Positions 11,341-24,524 are shown, numbered from the stretch's first letter. The stretch is DNA of 64,000 nt from Myotis daubentonii (GCF_963259705.1 NC_081846.1:93694641-93758640), one strand, 5' to 3'. Program-made: numbers and translations. Notes: generated by a model from the sequence alone, not told the origin.

Positions 11341-13337
11341 AATTAGGGAAGATGGCGGCGATATAGGCAGACGCGTCCCAGGTCGTGTCCGGGAGCAAAT
11401 GGAATGAGCAGCTGAAACTAGTAACACCCACACCAAATTGGCGAAATTGCTCAGCTGGTGAGACGGTTTGCAGCCGGGAAGAGCAGAACTCCCCTGGAAA
11501 GGTAAAAAAACCAGAGATTTGGGCAGGAAAGTTTGCCAGACCTCTGAGCCCAGAGGGTCGGAGGGAGACCGCGTGGCAGACAGCCCCGTCCCTTGGGACA
11601 GGCACAGCCCCTGGTGGGGGAAAGGAGAACCTCGGGATTCCTGGCGCAGCCAGGGAAATTGAGAGCTGGGTTCTGTGATCACGGAGGACTGAGCCTAAAG
11701 GGGGCAGCCTGAAGAGCTGACCTGACCATGCAGTCCCGGTAAGAGAAGAAGCTTACAGAAACCAAGCCTTCCCCGTTTCCGTGGCCGGCGTTTGTTTGTT
11801 TGTTTTCACTGAATCCTGTTCATGGGACATTTCGGATACAGACACTCACCTGTGCTGAAGAGAGGGAGAGTGTGCGGAGGGGTGGAATCTGGGGAGAGAG
11901 AGGGAGCTGGGAGAGGTGGCAGCGAATTGAGTGCTGAGACACCCCTGAGCCCAGGACTGGGGCAGCCATTCTCTCCAGAGAGTGAGACTCCTCCCCCCAG
12001 CCCCCAGGCAAGGAGCACAGCCACACCCAGATTCCACCCTGTACGAGATCAAGGATTAAAATAACCTTATCAGTCCCTGGGAGTTAACAGGGTCTGGCCT
12101 ATAGAGGGATTTTCAATCCCAGCAACAACACAGCACCGGTAACTAACTATTACGCAGTCAGCTCTGGGCAGTGAACTTCCACTGGACAGAGAGGCCCTAT
12201 AGCCTCAGAGGCCAACCCCAGAACACTGCCACCCAGAGGCTGACCCACAAACTGACTCTTTGCTAAACACAAAATAAGGCAGTCTGGGAAATAAATGCGG
12301 CCTGCTTTACAATAAGGACTGTGGCTTACAACACAGAGGAACAGTATATCGCAGGGAAACTCAACACTCTCCTGAATACCTGGAAGGTCTAAGGCGAGCC
12401 ACACTGAAGAATAGAAGAACCAAAGGACCTTCACTACTGCAATTTTTTTTTCTTTTTTCACCTTTTAACTAAGAAACCAATTTTTTTTCTTTTTTTTTTC
12501 TTTTCTTTTTTTTTCCTTCTTTTTCCATCAACTGATTTTACCCTTTTAATTACTACCTTCTTATTTTTAACCAGTATTATTACTGCTACCATTTTACCAT
12601 TTTTTAAAGTGCCATTTTATTTTCTCTTTATTTTATTTTGGGATTAGTGTTCTCCATTCTATTTTCATTGTTATATTATTGGTTGTTTCTAGTTTGCATT
12701 CATCTCCAGGGAACTGTTGCTGGAATTTGTTGGGATTAATGGCTGTTCTATAGGAGTATTCTCCTCATATAAAAAGTCTCTTCTCCTCTTCCAATTCATT
12801 CTCTCTTTTCGCTCTATTTTTTTTTTCTTTTCTTTTCTTTTCTCGCTTTTATTTTCCCCCCTCCTTTTTCCCAATTTTATTTTTGCACTCCTTTTTTTGG
12901 TCCCTACTTTTCTTTTTTTTTTCTCTTTTATCTTTTTCTCTTCCTTCTTCCTTATCCCCTAATACTCTTAATTCGGGTGGTGGTCACCTTTATTTGGGGT
13001 TATTAATATCGTGAATATATTTGTGTATAGTGCCTGGTACGTGGTGCCTTGTTGTGTTGTATTTTGTGCCTTTAAATCAACGCAGCAGATCCAAGCAACA
13101 GCAACCTCCTGAGCACCACATCCTCTGCTAAGGAACAGCAGCTGTACGTGAAACCTCGCCCCACCAGCCAGAAGAGCCACCACAGCTGTGAACAACACCC
13201 ACCAGAGGAGCTGCTGCCAACTGAAGAGCAGCTGCTACCGCAACCGCCCGAAGAGCAACCACAGACCAAGGAGTCACTGCCACCAAGGGAGCAACCACTG
13301 AACGACTCAACGTCTAGATATGTCAGTGAGATCAAAC

Positions 13338-14314
13338 ATGGGTAGACAAAGAAACCCCCAAAGGAAAGAAAAGGAGGACTCTCCAGAAAAGCAGCTAAGT
13401 AATACAGAGGCATGCAACATGACAGAAAAAGAATTCAGAATAAGGGTCCTAGAGTGCATAAACCGGATGGAGGAAAAAATCAACAACCTCTGCAAGAAGC
13501 AAGAAGTAACAGATGAAAAAATCGACAACCTCTGCAAGAAGCAAAAAGAAACAGATGAAAAAAATCGATAACATATGGAAGAAGCTAGAAGAAACAGATG
13601 AAAAAATCAACAACTTAAGTAAGACCCAAGAAGAAATGAAGAGTGATATAGCTGCAATGAAAAACTCCATTGAAAGTATCAACAGTAGACTAGGAGAAGT
13701 GGAGGACCAAATTCGTGAATTAGAAGACAAGGAAGCAAAACACACCCAAAATGTACTGCAATTGGAGAAAAAAATTAAAAGACAGGAGGAGACCCTAAGG
13801 GAGCTTTGGGACAACATGAAACGAAACAACATACGAATAATAGGAGTACCAGAACAACAGAAGGATGAACAAGGATTAGAAAACCTATTTGAAGAAATAA
13901 TATCAGAAAACTTCCCTGAGGTGGGGAAGAAAAAAGTCACACAAGCCCAGAGAGTCCCAAACAAGGTGAACCCGAAAAGACCCACACCAAGACACATCAT
14001 AATTACCATGGCAAATGTTCAGGACAAAGAGAGAATCTTACAGGCTGCAAGAGAGAGACGGAAAGTTACATACAAGGGATCTCCCATTAGATTGTCAAAT
14101 GATTTCTCAACAGAAACACATCAGGCCAGAAAAGAATGGACTGAAATTTACAAAGTGATGCAAAGCAAAGGACTGAATCCAAGAATACTCTATCCAGCAA
14201 GGCTATCATTCAAACTTGAAGGGGAAATAAGAAGCTTCACAGACAAAAAAAAGGCTAAGGGAGTTTATCACCACCAAACCAGCAATGAAAGGAATGCTAA
14301 AGGGACTGGTATAA
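13338..14314 (+). pseudogene. L1 ORF1, broken copy
   Basis: ATG is at 13338 in ATGGGTAGACAAAG. The coiled coil has three 14-residue units (KINNLCKKQEVTDE, KIDNLCKKQKETDE, KIDNIWKKLEETDE) before the shared KINNLSKTQEEM, one more than L1-A. RRM-like and C-terminal domains follow, with RPTPRHIII and FSTETHQARKEW visible. It is broken by a +1 shift in an A-run near 13562 and another in an A-run near 14245-14253. The inferred stop is at 14312-14314. Between these lesions the frame is open for nearly 700 bp. Confidence 0.88.
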
Positions 14315-14369
14315 AAAGAAGAAATAAAAAGCTCAGAAAGAAAACAGCCACACACACACAAAAAAAGAA

Positions 14370-17300
14370 ATGGCTACAAACAAGTACCTTTCAATAATAA
14401 CTTTAAATGTAAATGGACTAAATGCTCCAACCAAAAGACATCGAGTGGCTGAATGGATAAAAAAACATGACCCATACATCTGAAGTATACAAGAAACCCA
14501 CCTCATTAGAAGGGACTCACACAGACTGAAAGTGAAAGGATGGAAAAATATCTTTCAGGCAAATGGAAAGGAAAAGAAAGCTGGGGTAGCAATACTTATA
14601 TCGGACAAAATAGACCTCAAAGTGAAGGCCATAACAAGAGATAAGGAAGGCCATTTCATAATACTAAAGGGTTCAATACACAAGAAGATATAACCCTGGT
14701 AAACATATATGCACCCAATGCAGGAGCACCCAAATTCATAAAAAAAACTCCTGGAAGATATCAAAGGAGAGATCGACAACAATACAATCATAGTAGGAGA
14801 CTTTAATACACCACTGACAGCACTGGATAAGCCCTCTAAACAAACAATCAGCAAAGATACAGCAATCCTAAATGACTCACTAGATCAGATGGACTTAATA
14901 GACATCTTCAGAACACTTCACCCCAAAGCCAGGGAATATACATTCTACTCAAATGCTCATAAGACATATTCAAAAATAGACCATATATTGGGTCACAAGC
15001 AAAGTATCCCCAAATTCAAGAAGATTGAAATCATAAAAAGCATCTTCGCAGACCACGATGGCATAATATTAGAAATAAACTACAATAAAAACAACCCAAA
15101 ATACTCAAACACCTGGAAGCTGAATAGCATGCTATTAAATATTGATTGGGTTACCAATGAGATCAAAGAAGAAATTAAAAACATCCTGGAAACTAATGAC
15201 AATGAAAACACAACAATCCAAAACCTATGGGACACAATGAAAGCAGTCCTGAGAGGGAAGTTTATAGCTCTACAGGCCTATCTCAAAAAACAAGAAAAAA
15301 ATTGTAGTAAATCATCTAACTCTACAACTCAAAGAATTAGAAAGAGAGCAACAAGAAAACCAAAGAGTGAGCAGAAGGAAGGAGATAATAAAGCTTAGAG
15401 CAGAAATAAATGACATAGAGACCAAAAAAACAATACAGAAAATCAATGAAACCAAGAGCTGGTTCTTTGAAAGGATAAACAAGATTGACAAACCTCTAGC
15501 CAGACTCACCAAGAAGCAGAGAGAGAAGACCCAAATAAACAAAATCAGAAACGATAGAGGCGAAATAACAACAGACCCCACAGAAATACAAATGATTGTT
15601 AAAAAATACTATGGACAGCTCTACTCCAACAAACTAGACAACCTGGAGGAAATGGACAAATTCGTAGAAAAATACAACATTCCAAAACTCAATCAGGAAG
15701 AATCTAAAAATCTCAACAGACCAATAACCATGGAAGAAATTGAAGCAGTCATCAAAAAGCTTCCATCAAACAAAAGCCCAGGACCAGACGGCTTCACAGG
15801 GGAGTTTTACCAAACATTCAAGGAAGAACTAAAACCTATCCTCCTCAGACTACTACAAAAAATTCAAGAGGAAGGAACATTTCCAAGCTCATTCTATAAA
15901 GCCAGCATCACTCTAATACCAAAACCAGATAAAGACAACACAATGGAAGAGAATTACAGGCCAATATCCCTCATGAACATAGATGCCAAAATCCTCAACA
16001 AAATCTTAGCAAATCGGATCCATCAGAAAGATCATACACCATGACCAAGTAGGATTTATCCCAGGGATGCAAGGATGGTACAATATCCGCAAATCAATAA
16101 ACGTGATACATCACATAAACAAATTGAAAGAAAAAAACCACATGGTCTTATCAATTGATGCAGAAAAAGCATTTGACAAAATTCAACACCCATTTTTGAT
16201 AAAAAACTCTCAGCAAGGTGGGAGTAGAAGGATCATACCTCAACATAATAAAAGCCATATATGACAGGCCCACAGCCAACATCATACTCAATGGACAAAT
16301 CTAACACCATTTCCCCTAAGAACAGGAACAAGACAGGGATGCCCCCTCTCACCACTCCTGTTAAACATAGTACAGGAAGTGTTAGCCATTGCAATTCGGC
16401 AAGAAGAAGAAATAAAAGGCATCCAAATTGGAAATGAGGAAGTCAAACTGTCCTTATTTGCAGACGACATGATATTATACATACAAAACCCTAGAGACTC
16501 CATCAAAAAGCTACTAGACTTAATACATGAATTTGGCAATGTAGCAGGATACAAAATTAACCCCAAGAAATCTGAGGCATTTCTATACACCAATAATGAA
16601 CTTTCAGAAAGAGAGATTATAAAAACAATCCCATTTACCATAGCACCAAAAAAATTAAGCTACCTAGGAATAAACTTAACTAAAGAGGTAAAAGACCTCT
16701 ACTCAGAAAACTACAGGACGTTGAAAAAAGATATAGAGGAAGACATAAACAGATGGAAGAACATACTGTGTTCATGGATTGGTAGAATCAACATCATTAA
16801 AATGTCCATACTACCCAAAGCAATCTATAAATTCAACACACTTCCCATTAAAATACCAACAGCATACTTCAGAGATCTAGACCGAACTTTCCAAAAATTC
16901 ATCTGGAATAAAAAAAGACCCCGAATAGCTGCAGTGATCCTGAGAAAGAAGAACAAAGTAGGTGGGATCTCAATACCAGATATCAAGTTGTATTACAAAG
17001 CCACTGTTCTCAAAACTGCCTGGTACTGGCACAAGAATAGGCATATAAATCAATGGAATAGAATAGAGAGCCCAGAAATCGGCCCGAACCAATATGCTCA
17101 ATTAATATTTGACAAAGGAGGCAAGAACATACAATAGAGCCAAGATAGTCTCTTCAACAAATGGTGTTGGGAAAATTGGACAGATATATGCAAGAAAATG
17201 AAACTAGACCACCAACTTACACCATACACAAAAATAAACTCAAAATGGATAAAGGACTTAAATGTACGACAGGAAACCATAAAAATTCTAGAAGAATCCA

Positions 17301-18187
17301 AAGGCAACAAAATCTCAGACATATGCCGAAGCAATTTCTTCACTGATACAGCTCCTAGGGCACTTGAAACTAAAGAAAAAATGAACAAATGGGACTACAT
17401 CAAAATAAAAAGCTTCTGCACAGCAAAAGAAACCATCAACAAAACAACAAGAAAACCCACTACATGGGAAAACATATTTGCCAATGTCATATCTGATAAG
17501 GGCCTAATCTCCAAAATTTATAGGGAACTCATACAACTTAACAAAAGGAAGATAAACAATCCAATCAAAAAATGGGCAAAGGACCTAAATAGACACCTTT
17601 CAAAAGAGGACATTCACAAAGCCAAGAGACATATGAAAACATGCTCAAAGTCACTAATCATCCGAGAGATGCAAATCAAAACAACAATGAGGTACCATCT
17701 CACACCTGTCAGACTGGCTATCATCAACAAATCAACAAACGACAAGTGCTGGAGAGGATGTGGAGAAAAAGGAACACTTGTGCACTGCTGGTGGGAATGC
17801 AGACTGGTGCAGCCACTATGGAAGACAGTATGGAGTTTCCTTAAAAAACTGAAAATGGAACTCCCATTTGACCCTGTGATCCCACTTCTAGGAATATATC
17901 CCAAGAAACCAGAAACACCAATCAGAAAGGATATATGCACCCCTATGTTCATAGCAGCACAATTCACCATAGCTAAGATCTGGAAACAGCCTAAGTGCCC
18001 ATCAGTAGATGAATGGATTAGAAAACTGTGGTACATCTACACGATGGAATACTATGCTGCTCTAAAAAGGAAGGAACTCTTACCATTTGCAACATCATGG
18101 ATGGAACTGGAGAGCATTATGCTAAGTGAAATAAGCCAGTCAATAAAGGAAAAATACCACATGATCTCACTCATTCATGGACAATAG
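14370..18187 (+). pseudogene. L1 ORF2, broken copy
   Basis: ATG at 14370 starts MATNKYLS. The endonuclease part has a TGA at about 14481 where L1-A has TGC (Cys). There are frameshifts near 14690 and 14745, another near 15300, a small deletion near 16020, shifts near 16205 and 16303, and a TAG near 17136. The reverse-transcriptase motifs [14 protein letters not shown] and LFADDMILY (near 16455) are intact. The C-terminal cysteine motif [18 protein letters not shown] is intact within the longest uninterrupted stretch, 17198-18187. The frame ends at 18187. The reading frame is largely recoverable by eye, so decay is recent compared with L1-C and L1-D. Confidence 0.9.
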
Positions 18188-18904
18188 AGACCATTATAAA
18201 CTTTTGAACAATAATAGATACAGAGGCAGAGCTGCCTCAAACAGATTGTCAAACTGCAGCGGGAAGGCTGGGGAGGGTTGGGGGGCAGGAGGTAGGGGGG
18301 TAAGAGATCAACTAAAGGACTTGTATGCATGCATATAAGCATAACCAATGGACATAAGACACTGGGGAATAGGGGAGGCTAGGGGACTGTCTAGGGCGGG
18401 GGGATAAAATGGACACATATGTAATACCCTTTGTAATACTTTAAGCAATAAAAAAATAAATATAAATAATAAATAATAAATAATAAATAATAAATAAATC
18501 AATTAAAATGTAAGAAATAAAATCATGATCCCTAGGAAAATAAGGAAATATATTTATAATCCTAGAGAAAAGAAAGCCTTTATGAGCATGACATTATTTG
18601 AGGAGCCATAAAGGAGATATTAATAAATCTGATCATATAAATATTTAAAACATCTAAATATAGCCAAAAGACAAAATTGGAAAATTATTTATAACTTTTG
18701 GCACATGAAAGGCTCATTTCCTTAATATAGAAAAGCGCTTATAAATCAATACAAGAAAATGAACCCAAGAGAAAAAAAAAAGTTGTCAAGGCGAATTGAA
18801 GAAAATGAAATGCATTTGATCATCACATAAGAACAAATGACCAGCCTCACTCAAAATTAAATAAATGTAAATTACAGCAATATAAGAGCTAACCCAACCA
18901 TCTT

Positions 18905-19445
18905 TTCTTTTCAAAGAACAAATCTGATAATGCCACTCCCCTATTTAAACCTCTCAAATGGTTTTCCATTCCTCTTAGGAAAGAATAGAAACTCTTAGTA
19001 GGTCCTGTGTGGTCTGGCCCTGATCCCACCTCTCCTGTCAACTTCTCCCCACCCGGGTTTTTTCAGGACTTCATCCATCGTACATTCCCTCTGCTGGCAA
19101 TGTTCTTTCCCTATCCTTTTTCTTTCTTCACTTCAGGAGTTTTTACTCATTCTTCAGGTTGCAGCTCTATTGTCCTGTCTTGGGGAAAGCTTGTCCTGGC
19201 TACCCAGCCATTCTCTAACTAAAGCAGCTCTCTTTTGTATGTTTCCCTAACTCTTATGTATTTATCTTCATAGCACCTTTTTATGTATGTGACTATTGAG
19301 TTAATATTAGTCCCCCCATCTGCACCATGACCCCACTAGGAAAGGGTCCTGCCATTTGCCTTTCTTTTTTCATTGCATTCCCAGAACTAACACACATATT
19401 TGGCTTATAGTGGTATTACAGTAAGCATTTAGTTAGATATTAATG
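18905..19445 (+). repeat. L2-like LINE fossil
   Basis: The text follows the order of the 3' part of ancient mammalian L2 elements. It runs from a CTGATAATGCCACTCCCC start through TGGTCTGGCCC, a C/T-rich middle, a CATAGCACCTTTTTATGTATG segment and a final TAAGCATTTAGTTAG. Strongly diverged. 18500-18900 to its left is AT-rich, possibly another old LINE, unassigned. Confidence 0.65.
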
Positions 19446-19644
19446 AAAGGGAAGGGAGCCAGACATCTGATTAAGCTAGATCAACTAGGAAGGGGCAGTT
19501 TCACAGTCATTCCAAGGACTAGCTGCCATTGCTCAGCCAAAGGGATTAACATCTGAGTGGGCAGGAGAGACCTATTTCCCAACTATGCCATGGAACAACT
19601 GGAACTGTTCCCCAGATTAACTGGGCAGGGGAAGGGGAGAAGGT

Positions 19645-20290
19645 TGTGCGGGGGAAAGTCCCTTTGAAACCAAACCTGAGTTGGCTGCATGCCAAAAAAG
19701 GAAACTCATGAGACAAGTGCTGGTGAGAAGGAAAGTGGTTTATTCAATTGCCAGCGACTTGAGAAAATGGGAATTCCCGTCCCAACGCCTATCTCAACAG
19801 CTCTTGTGAAGCCAGCTAATTATATAGGATGAAAAGGAAGTGGTCGTTGAGTTAAGGGGAGCAGCAGAGGGTTTTTCTGCAAACGTGCAGTTTGACTTGT
19901 CTGGTCATCGTGTTCCTGATACTAACTTTGTTCTCCTGTGGTCACCTGGTGAATCTGCACATGTGGTGACTGGAAACAGGAACACTGTGCTTTACCAAGA
20001 CACTTAAGCAAAAATATGTCATTTCTCAAGTATAGAAATTTTTACTTGTTTGTTCACTCTTGTCAGAATTGCAAGGTTGGCTTAGCAGTAGCACTTTCAA
20101 TGGGTGCATGCACAGTAGAAGCCAAAATGGCAACATTAAGAGGAAGAGACAAATTTGGGAAAATCTGGGGGGGGGGGGAATCATATAGGATAATGATACA
20201 AGCCCCAGAAAAGAGATTGGATAGTTTGAAAAAAGCCTGCTCTCTCCCAAGCCTAAGGAAATATAGGGGTGCTTAACTAAATTCCCAGTC
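19645..20290 (-). repeat. Possible LTR of an endogenous retrovirus
   Basis: On the minus strand there is a poly-A signal context (GAATAAACCACTTTCC, 19733-19748) about 90 bp before a possible CA end. A candidate TG start reads TGACTGGGAATT from 20290. No matching TSD could be found and no internal retroviral sequence adjoins, so this is tentative. Confidence 0.35.
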
Positions 20291-22417
20291 ACTTTTGGCA
20301 GCAGTGTTGGGCCAAAGCATAGCTGGGATTAGAGACTGTGCTGGACTATCAGCACTGCAGCTCTGGGCCTCGCCCTCCAGGCCCTAGTGGGCACAAGTGT
20401 GGGCCTGCATCCCCTGAAGCTGGCCTTCTGCAGCAAGACAGAGCTAATGCAAATCAACTTGGTCCCAGATGAGACATCAGGCCTGGTGTGCCCATGGGCA
20501 GACCGACAACATTGACCAGCTTCTGCTGCTAGACCTGCCAGGGAAGTGCCTCATGGAGCGCAGCAGTCTTATAAGAGCATCTGTGCCCTGTGTGCTCTGC
20601 TAATAATCTTGCCACTATTGCTCGAATCCTCCTTGGCAAGTATCCCTAAAATGCCTTTCCCATGATGCTACAAGACTCAATTTCCAGACTGGCCCACCTC
20701 CGGTAGCAGTGGGTGCTCATTAATATATTTGAGTGACTGAACAAATGAAATAAATTTTTTCTCCTGTGACTTTTGGCAAATATTAGAAAGGTCTAGAAAG
20801 AATCAGGAATTTTCATGCACTATTGGCAAGAAAAAATGCATAGGAAATTTCTGGACAGATAAATAAAAAGTGATTAATGATGGTAATTTTGGGGTGAGTG
20901 GAATAGAAGACATACTCTTCATCTTATATCCTCTGGACCATTTTAATTTAGCCATGAATATGTCCCTCAATTTTCATAAAATGACTATTTAATAAGTCAT
21001 CTCAAAACAGGTTCGTTAGCACCACTTTATTACAGAGCCCCATTTTTTCAATTATCTTCCTTCCTCAGTTTTCTTAAAGTTTGGAAGTTCTTAGCCCTGA
21101 ACTCACATTCTTTGCCCTGTTTGTGCATTTTCAGCATCATTGGTGACTTGTTGGCACTAGAGGCGCTTCAGTTGAAGAAGATGTCTTCATAAGGCAAAAA
21201 CCCCTCTAGAATTCAAGTGTCCCTAGGTGGTCAGTGCTCTTTGTCTGGGTTTTCATACACAGAGGCTCGCCTGAATCAAAGTTGTCCCGGGAAGTCCCTG
21301 GGTTTCACATGTCTTTGAATGTCCTGCTTACGGAAAGTCTATCTAAATAGAACTCCATTCTAGCTCTGCCTGAGCTGGTTCTCCCCTTACCTCGCTTTAG
21401 TGTGCTGAATGAGTTTTCATGCTGAGCTGCCAAAAGCTAGCTACTCAAGAAATAAACATATACCTAAAGTAAAACACATCTGCCTGTAATAAGATTGTGG
21501 TGCACACCACACTGATCAGAGAAGAAAGGCGTTATGGAGGTCACACTATGATGGAGTGGAGATTGTTTCCATGACTATAAAAATGACAAAACCACATGTC
21601 TGCCTTAGGGAGCTGGGAAGGATCCTTGAATTCCTGCAGTTCTATCGGTTGTCGACTTTCTGCTGTACTAATAACGCCGCTCAAGGCAACACTGACACCA
21701 CTACAGGCCGCCTCCGATTCTGTCTTCCCCTCTGTGCTCCTCAGACGGGCACAGCTGAAGGGAGGTCTGGCCACGCACACGTAGAATTACTCCAGGACCA
21801 GTTTCCGGCTCTCTGTCCCCTCCATCCCCACACCTCCTCACAGCAGGTGCTGCTGCATTGACCTCCTGGCTGGCCCAACCACACTCTAATGTGAGGGAGG
21901 GAACATGGAGAAAACAGGACAGGCCCAGGTGGCGACCCTAAAACCAAGATGCCAGGACCAAGTGGACTTGTACGCTGAGCCCCAGCTCGGGCTCTCCAAC
22001 AGGTGGAATCCTCAACCAGTCAATCAGGAACCGTCTGAGCAGCACTGGTCAGTGCTTCCCTGACCCTGCCACACTCAAAGATCCACCTTTTGTCTCAAAA
22101 TGACCATTTATCATGTTGGGGTTTTTTGGGGTGCTGTGCACATAAGTAGGTGAAACCACAAATATTAAATCAGCCACTATTAAGGGTATAAAGTAATCCT
22201 AACTCCAAAATTTCCCACACTCTCATTGCTCTCTCTCTTTCTCTCTCATTCCCTCCCTCCCCCAGCCTCAGAAGAAAAAGTGCAGACATTAGAATCCTGA
22301 GCAATAGCCTTACTACTGCTGGAGAAGTGAGCGCCTCAAACAAGTACTAAAAACAACACCCAAAACAAATCAGAATACTAATCACAATTATTTTTTCAAA
22401 TTATCAACATACCTCAC
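20291..22417. other. No gene recognised
   Basis: About 2.1 kb of moderately AT-rich sequence. 20330-20640 is GC-richer and might be a decayed processed copy of something, but no translation is convincing in any frame. A CT-rich run lies at 22230-22265. Confidence 0.5.
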
Positions 22418-22421
22418 CTCT

Positions 22422-22837
22422 TGTTATGCCCAGATTTCAAGATCCCCAAAAGACCACCACCAGGGAGCCAGCCGAGTCCAATGCAAAAGCAAAGAGTCTT
22501 TATTCAAACTAGTCTGGGCCCCCTGTCAGCCACACTCACCGATGCAGCAGCAAGTGGCCTAGTGAGCACCCAAGCCCCATGGGAAGAGGGATTTAATAGT
22601 AAGGGGAGGAGAGATGACTGTGGGCCCTGCCAATTGGCCAGGTGCAAGAGGGTGTCTCGTTACACAGGATGTGGTCATATCTATAACTTGATTGTCATTG
22701 GTTAGTTTAAAGAAATCCTAGGTGTGGCTAGCAGAGGCTTGGGCTTCTTCCGGAAAGGGGCTCTTTGCTGAGCACATGGCTCTGCCCAAAAATGGAGGAT
22801 TCAGGGCAAAATGGAGGGCATAGCCCTCGCCCTTTCA
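22422..22837 (-). mobile_element. Solo LTR, gammaretrovirus-like (class I ERV)
   Basis: The plus-strand text starts TGTTATGCCC and ends CCCTTTCA, so the LTR reads TGAAAGGG...ATAACA on the minus strand. It is flanked by 4-bp duplications CTCT at 22418-22421 and 22838-22841, the size expected for class I ERVs. A poly-A signal followed by GACTCTTTGCTTTTGCA (minus strand, about 22484-22507) is the R-U5 arrangement of gamma-type LTRs. No second LTR or internal region is present, so it is a recombined solo LTR. Confidence 0.75.
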
Positions 22838-23562
22838 CTCTCACTAATATCATTTGTTTCCTCATTAACTTTAAACTTTACCTCATTTTACTTCCTTTTC
22901 TCCCCTCAAATACTTGTATGCTGCTCTGTCAGTAAAGTTTGACATGAAGGAAAAGTCAGACTTCTAACACTGAAACTGAGCTTTGCAAACAGTAGTCATG
23001 GAGGGCAAACAGAAACCCTTTGTAATAATGGACTCCGACAAAAATGAACCCCGCAATCGGCTACGACAGCCATGGGCAAACTACGGCCCGTTCGGCTGTT
23101 CTATCCGGCCCGAGGAGCAGAAAGAGCGGAGGGTTCTCTTGCTCTCCCCTCCGCTCCTTCACCAGCAGCAGTGTTAACATGGCAACGTCGGGAAACACGG
23201 CCGCAGCTCCTTCTTCTGAGTGGGCGGATTTATATCCACCCATTCAGTAGAAGGAACAACCTCTCAATCTTCCAGAGGCTCCTTGTAATGCCCCCGGACG
23301 CGTCTCCCGACATCACCCCGGGAATGCGTAGACACGTTATCGTGGTGATGAGGGAGACACGCCCCTGGAGAGCACAGTATCAGAGCCTCTCTGAGGTAAG
23401 ATTAAGAGCTCTACTCAAGCACAATTTTTTCCTGTTCCCACATTCTGTACATCACAATGACGTGTTAATAAAACAACAAAGACTTTCAGCTGTAAAAATG
23501 CGTGCTACAGGGCATTTGTGTTAACATGCACCACTGCACATTAGCATCAACGCAAACATGAT

Positions 23563-24222
23563 GGAAACCTGTGTACCCTGCATTAACCCTAGCTGCGCTG
23601 CATGGCAGTACCGCACCACACTGCAACAGCAGCATGGCTAGTGTGAACGAACCCTCATTCAGTGGGTTGAACAAAAAGATTGTATAGAAATGTGATGAAC
23701 TAAAGATTAAAGATTTTATTACAAAATCGCTTAATTTCAGGTTTTCAGAAGTAATTGGACAAATGAAAAACTGAAAATCAAATGTTCATATCTAATACTT
23801 GGATGAAACCCTTTCCTGGTAATGACAGCCTGAAGTCTTGTACTTATGGACATCACCAGATGCTGAGTTTTCTCCTTTGTAATGCTCTGCCAGCTGTCAC
23901 AGTAGGGGTATATATAAATATCCTGCCATTTCCAGCTTTTAATAAGAAAAACTGTTGCAATGGGCATTTAAAAGAGGCACTTGGTTGTTTTGTTTTTATA
24001 GAGTCCAGTGGATGCAATCTGACATTGATAATGGGCTCTTTCACACTATGTGCACTGCGGCTGTTTTTTGCCAGTAACGCAAGTGCTAGTGGTAACTACT
24101 GGTTACCCATGTTTTGCACTGCCCTAGCACCTCCCATACAAGTGTGTCTGGAAGACACAGCAATGTGCAGCTATGTGTGTTACCATAAACAAAGGGCCTG
24201 TGTGAAAGATACACAGGTTTCC
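23563..24222. repeat. Inverted-repeat structure inside the hAT leader
   Basis: GGAAACCTGTGTA at 23563-23575 is matched by its complement at 24210-24222. TAGTGTGAA at 23639-23647 is matched by TTCACACTA at 24040-24048. The two arms, of about 85 and 180 bp, therefore face each other around a central 390 bp. This is either a small nested DNA element or an ancestral part of the hAT leader. No TSD was identified. Confidence 0.5.
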
Positions 24223-24302
24223 TATGGAGGAAAGGGGTTGTTCTCCATGGTCAGGGTGTGCCTCTGTCCCATGTCTGAACTTTTTCAGATGATTTTGTTA
24301 TA

Positions 24303-24480
24303 TATATATTTTTTTAGAAGACCAAAAATGTTATAGTAGAGCAAATTTAATCACTTGTTTTTATACTTTACTGTCTTATTTTAGTAAAGAATATATATAT
24401 TTTTAGAAGACCAAAAATGTTATAGTAGAGCAAATTTAATCACTTGTTTTTATATTTTACTGTCTTATTTTAGTAAAGAA
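24303..24480 (+). repeat. 89-bp tandem duplication just upstream of the transposase
   Basis: Two nearly identical copies with a period of 89 bp (AGAAGACCAAAAATG starts at 24316 and again at 24405) end 44 bp before the transposase ATG. Each copy ends in a pyrimidine-rich stretch closing with TTTTAG, a possible splice acceptor. Confidence 0.9.
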
Positions 24481-24524
24481 TTTAATAAGAGAACGGTACT
24501 GTTGGTTTTAGCCCAATATTAAAC

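Larger units (their letters stand above)
11346..18500 (+). mobile_element. L1 retrotransposon B, full length, dead
   Basis: It begins GGGAAGATGGCGGCG; the AAGATGGCGGC resembles the YY1 site that positions transcription starts in other mammalian L1s. It has about 2 kb of 5' UTR, ORF1 (13338-14314), ORF2 (14370-18187), a 3' UTR with a G-rich patch near 18270-18300, and a tail that has turned into an AATAAT microsatellite (about 18440-18500). It sits in the A-rich tail of L1-C. A weak TSD candidate is AAATCAAATTA on the left against AAATCAATTA on the right. It has an internal 5' UTR deletion of about 470 bp relative to L1-A. Confidence 0.92.

Noticed and set aside
18440..18500. AATAAT microsatellite as a separate feature
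   Set aside because: It is the decayed poly-A tail of L1-B and is described there.
20330..20640. Possible processed pseudogene
   Set aside because: GC-rich with a vaguely coding feel, but no frame gives a recognisable protein and there is no A-tail or TSD.
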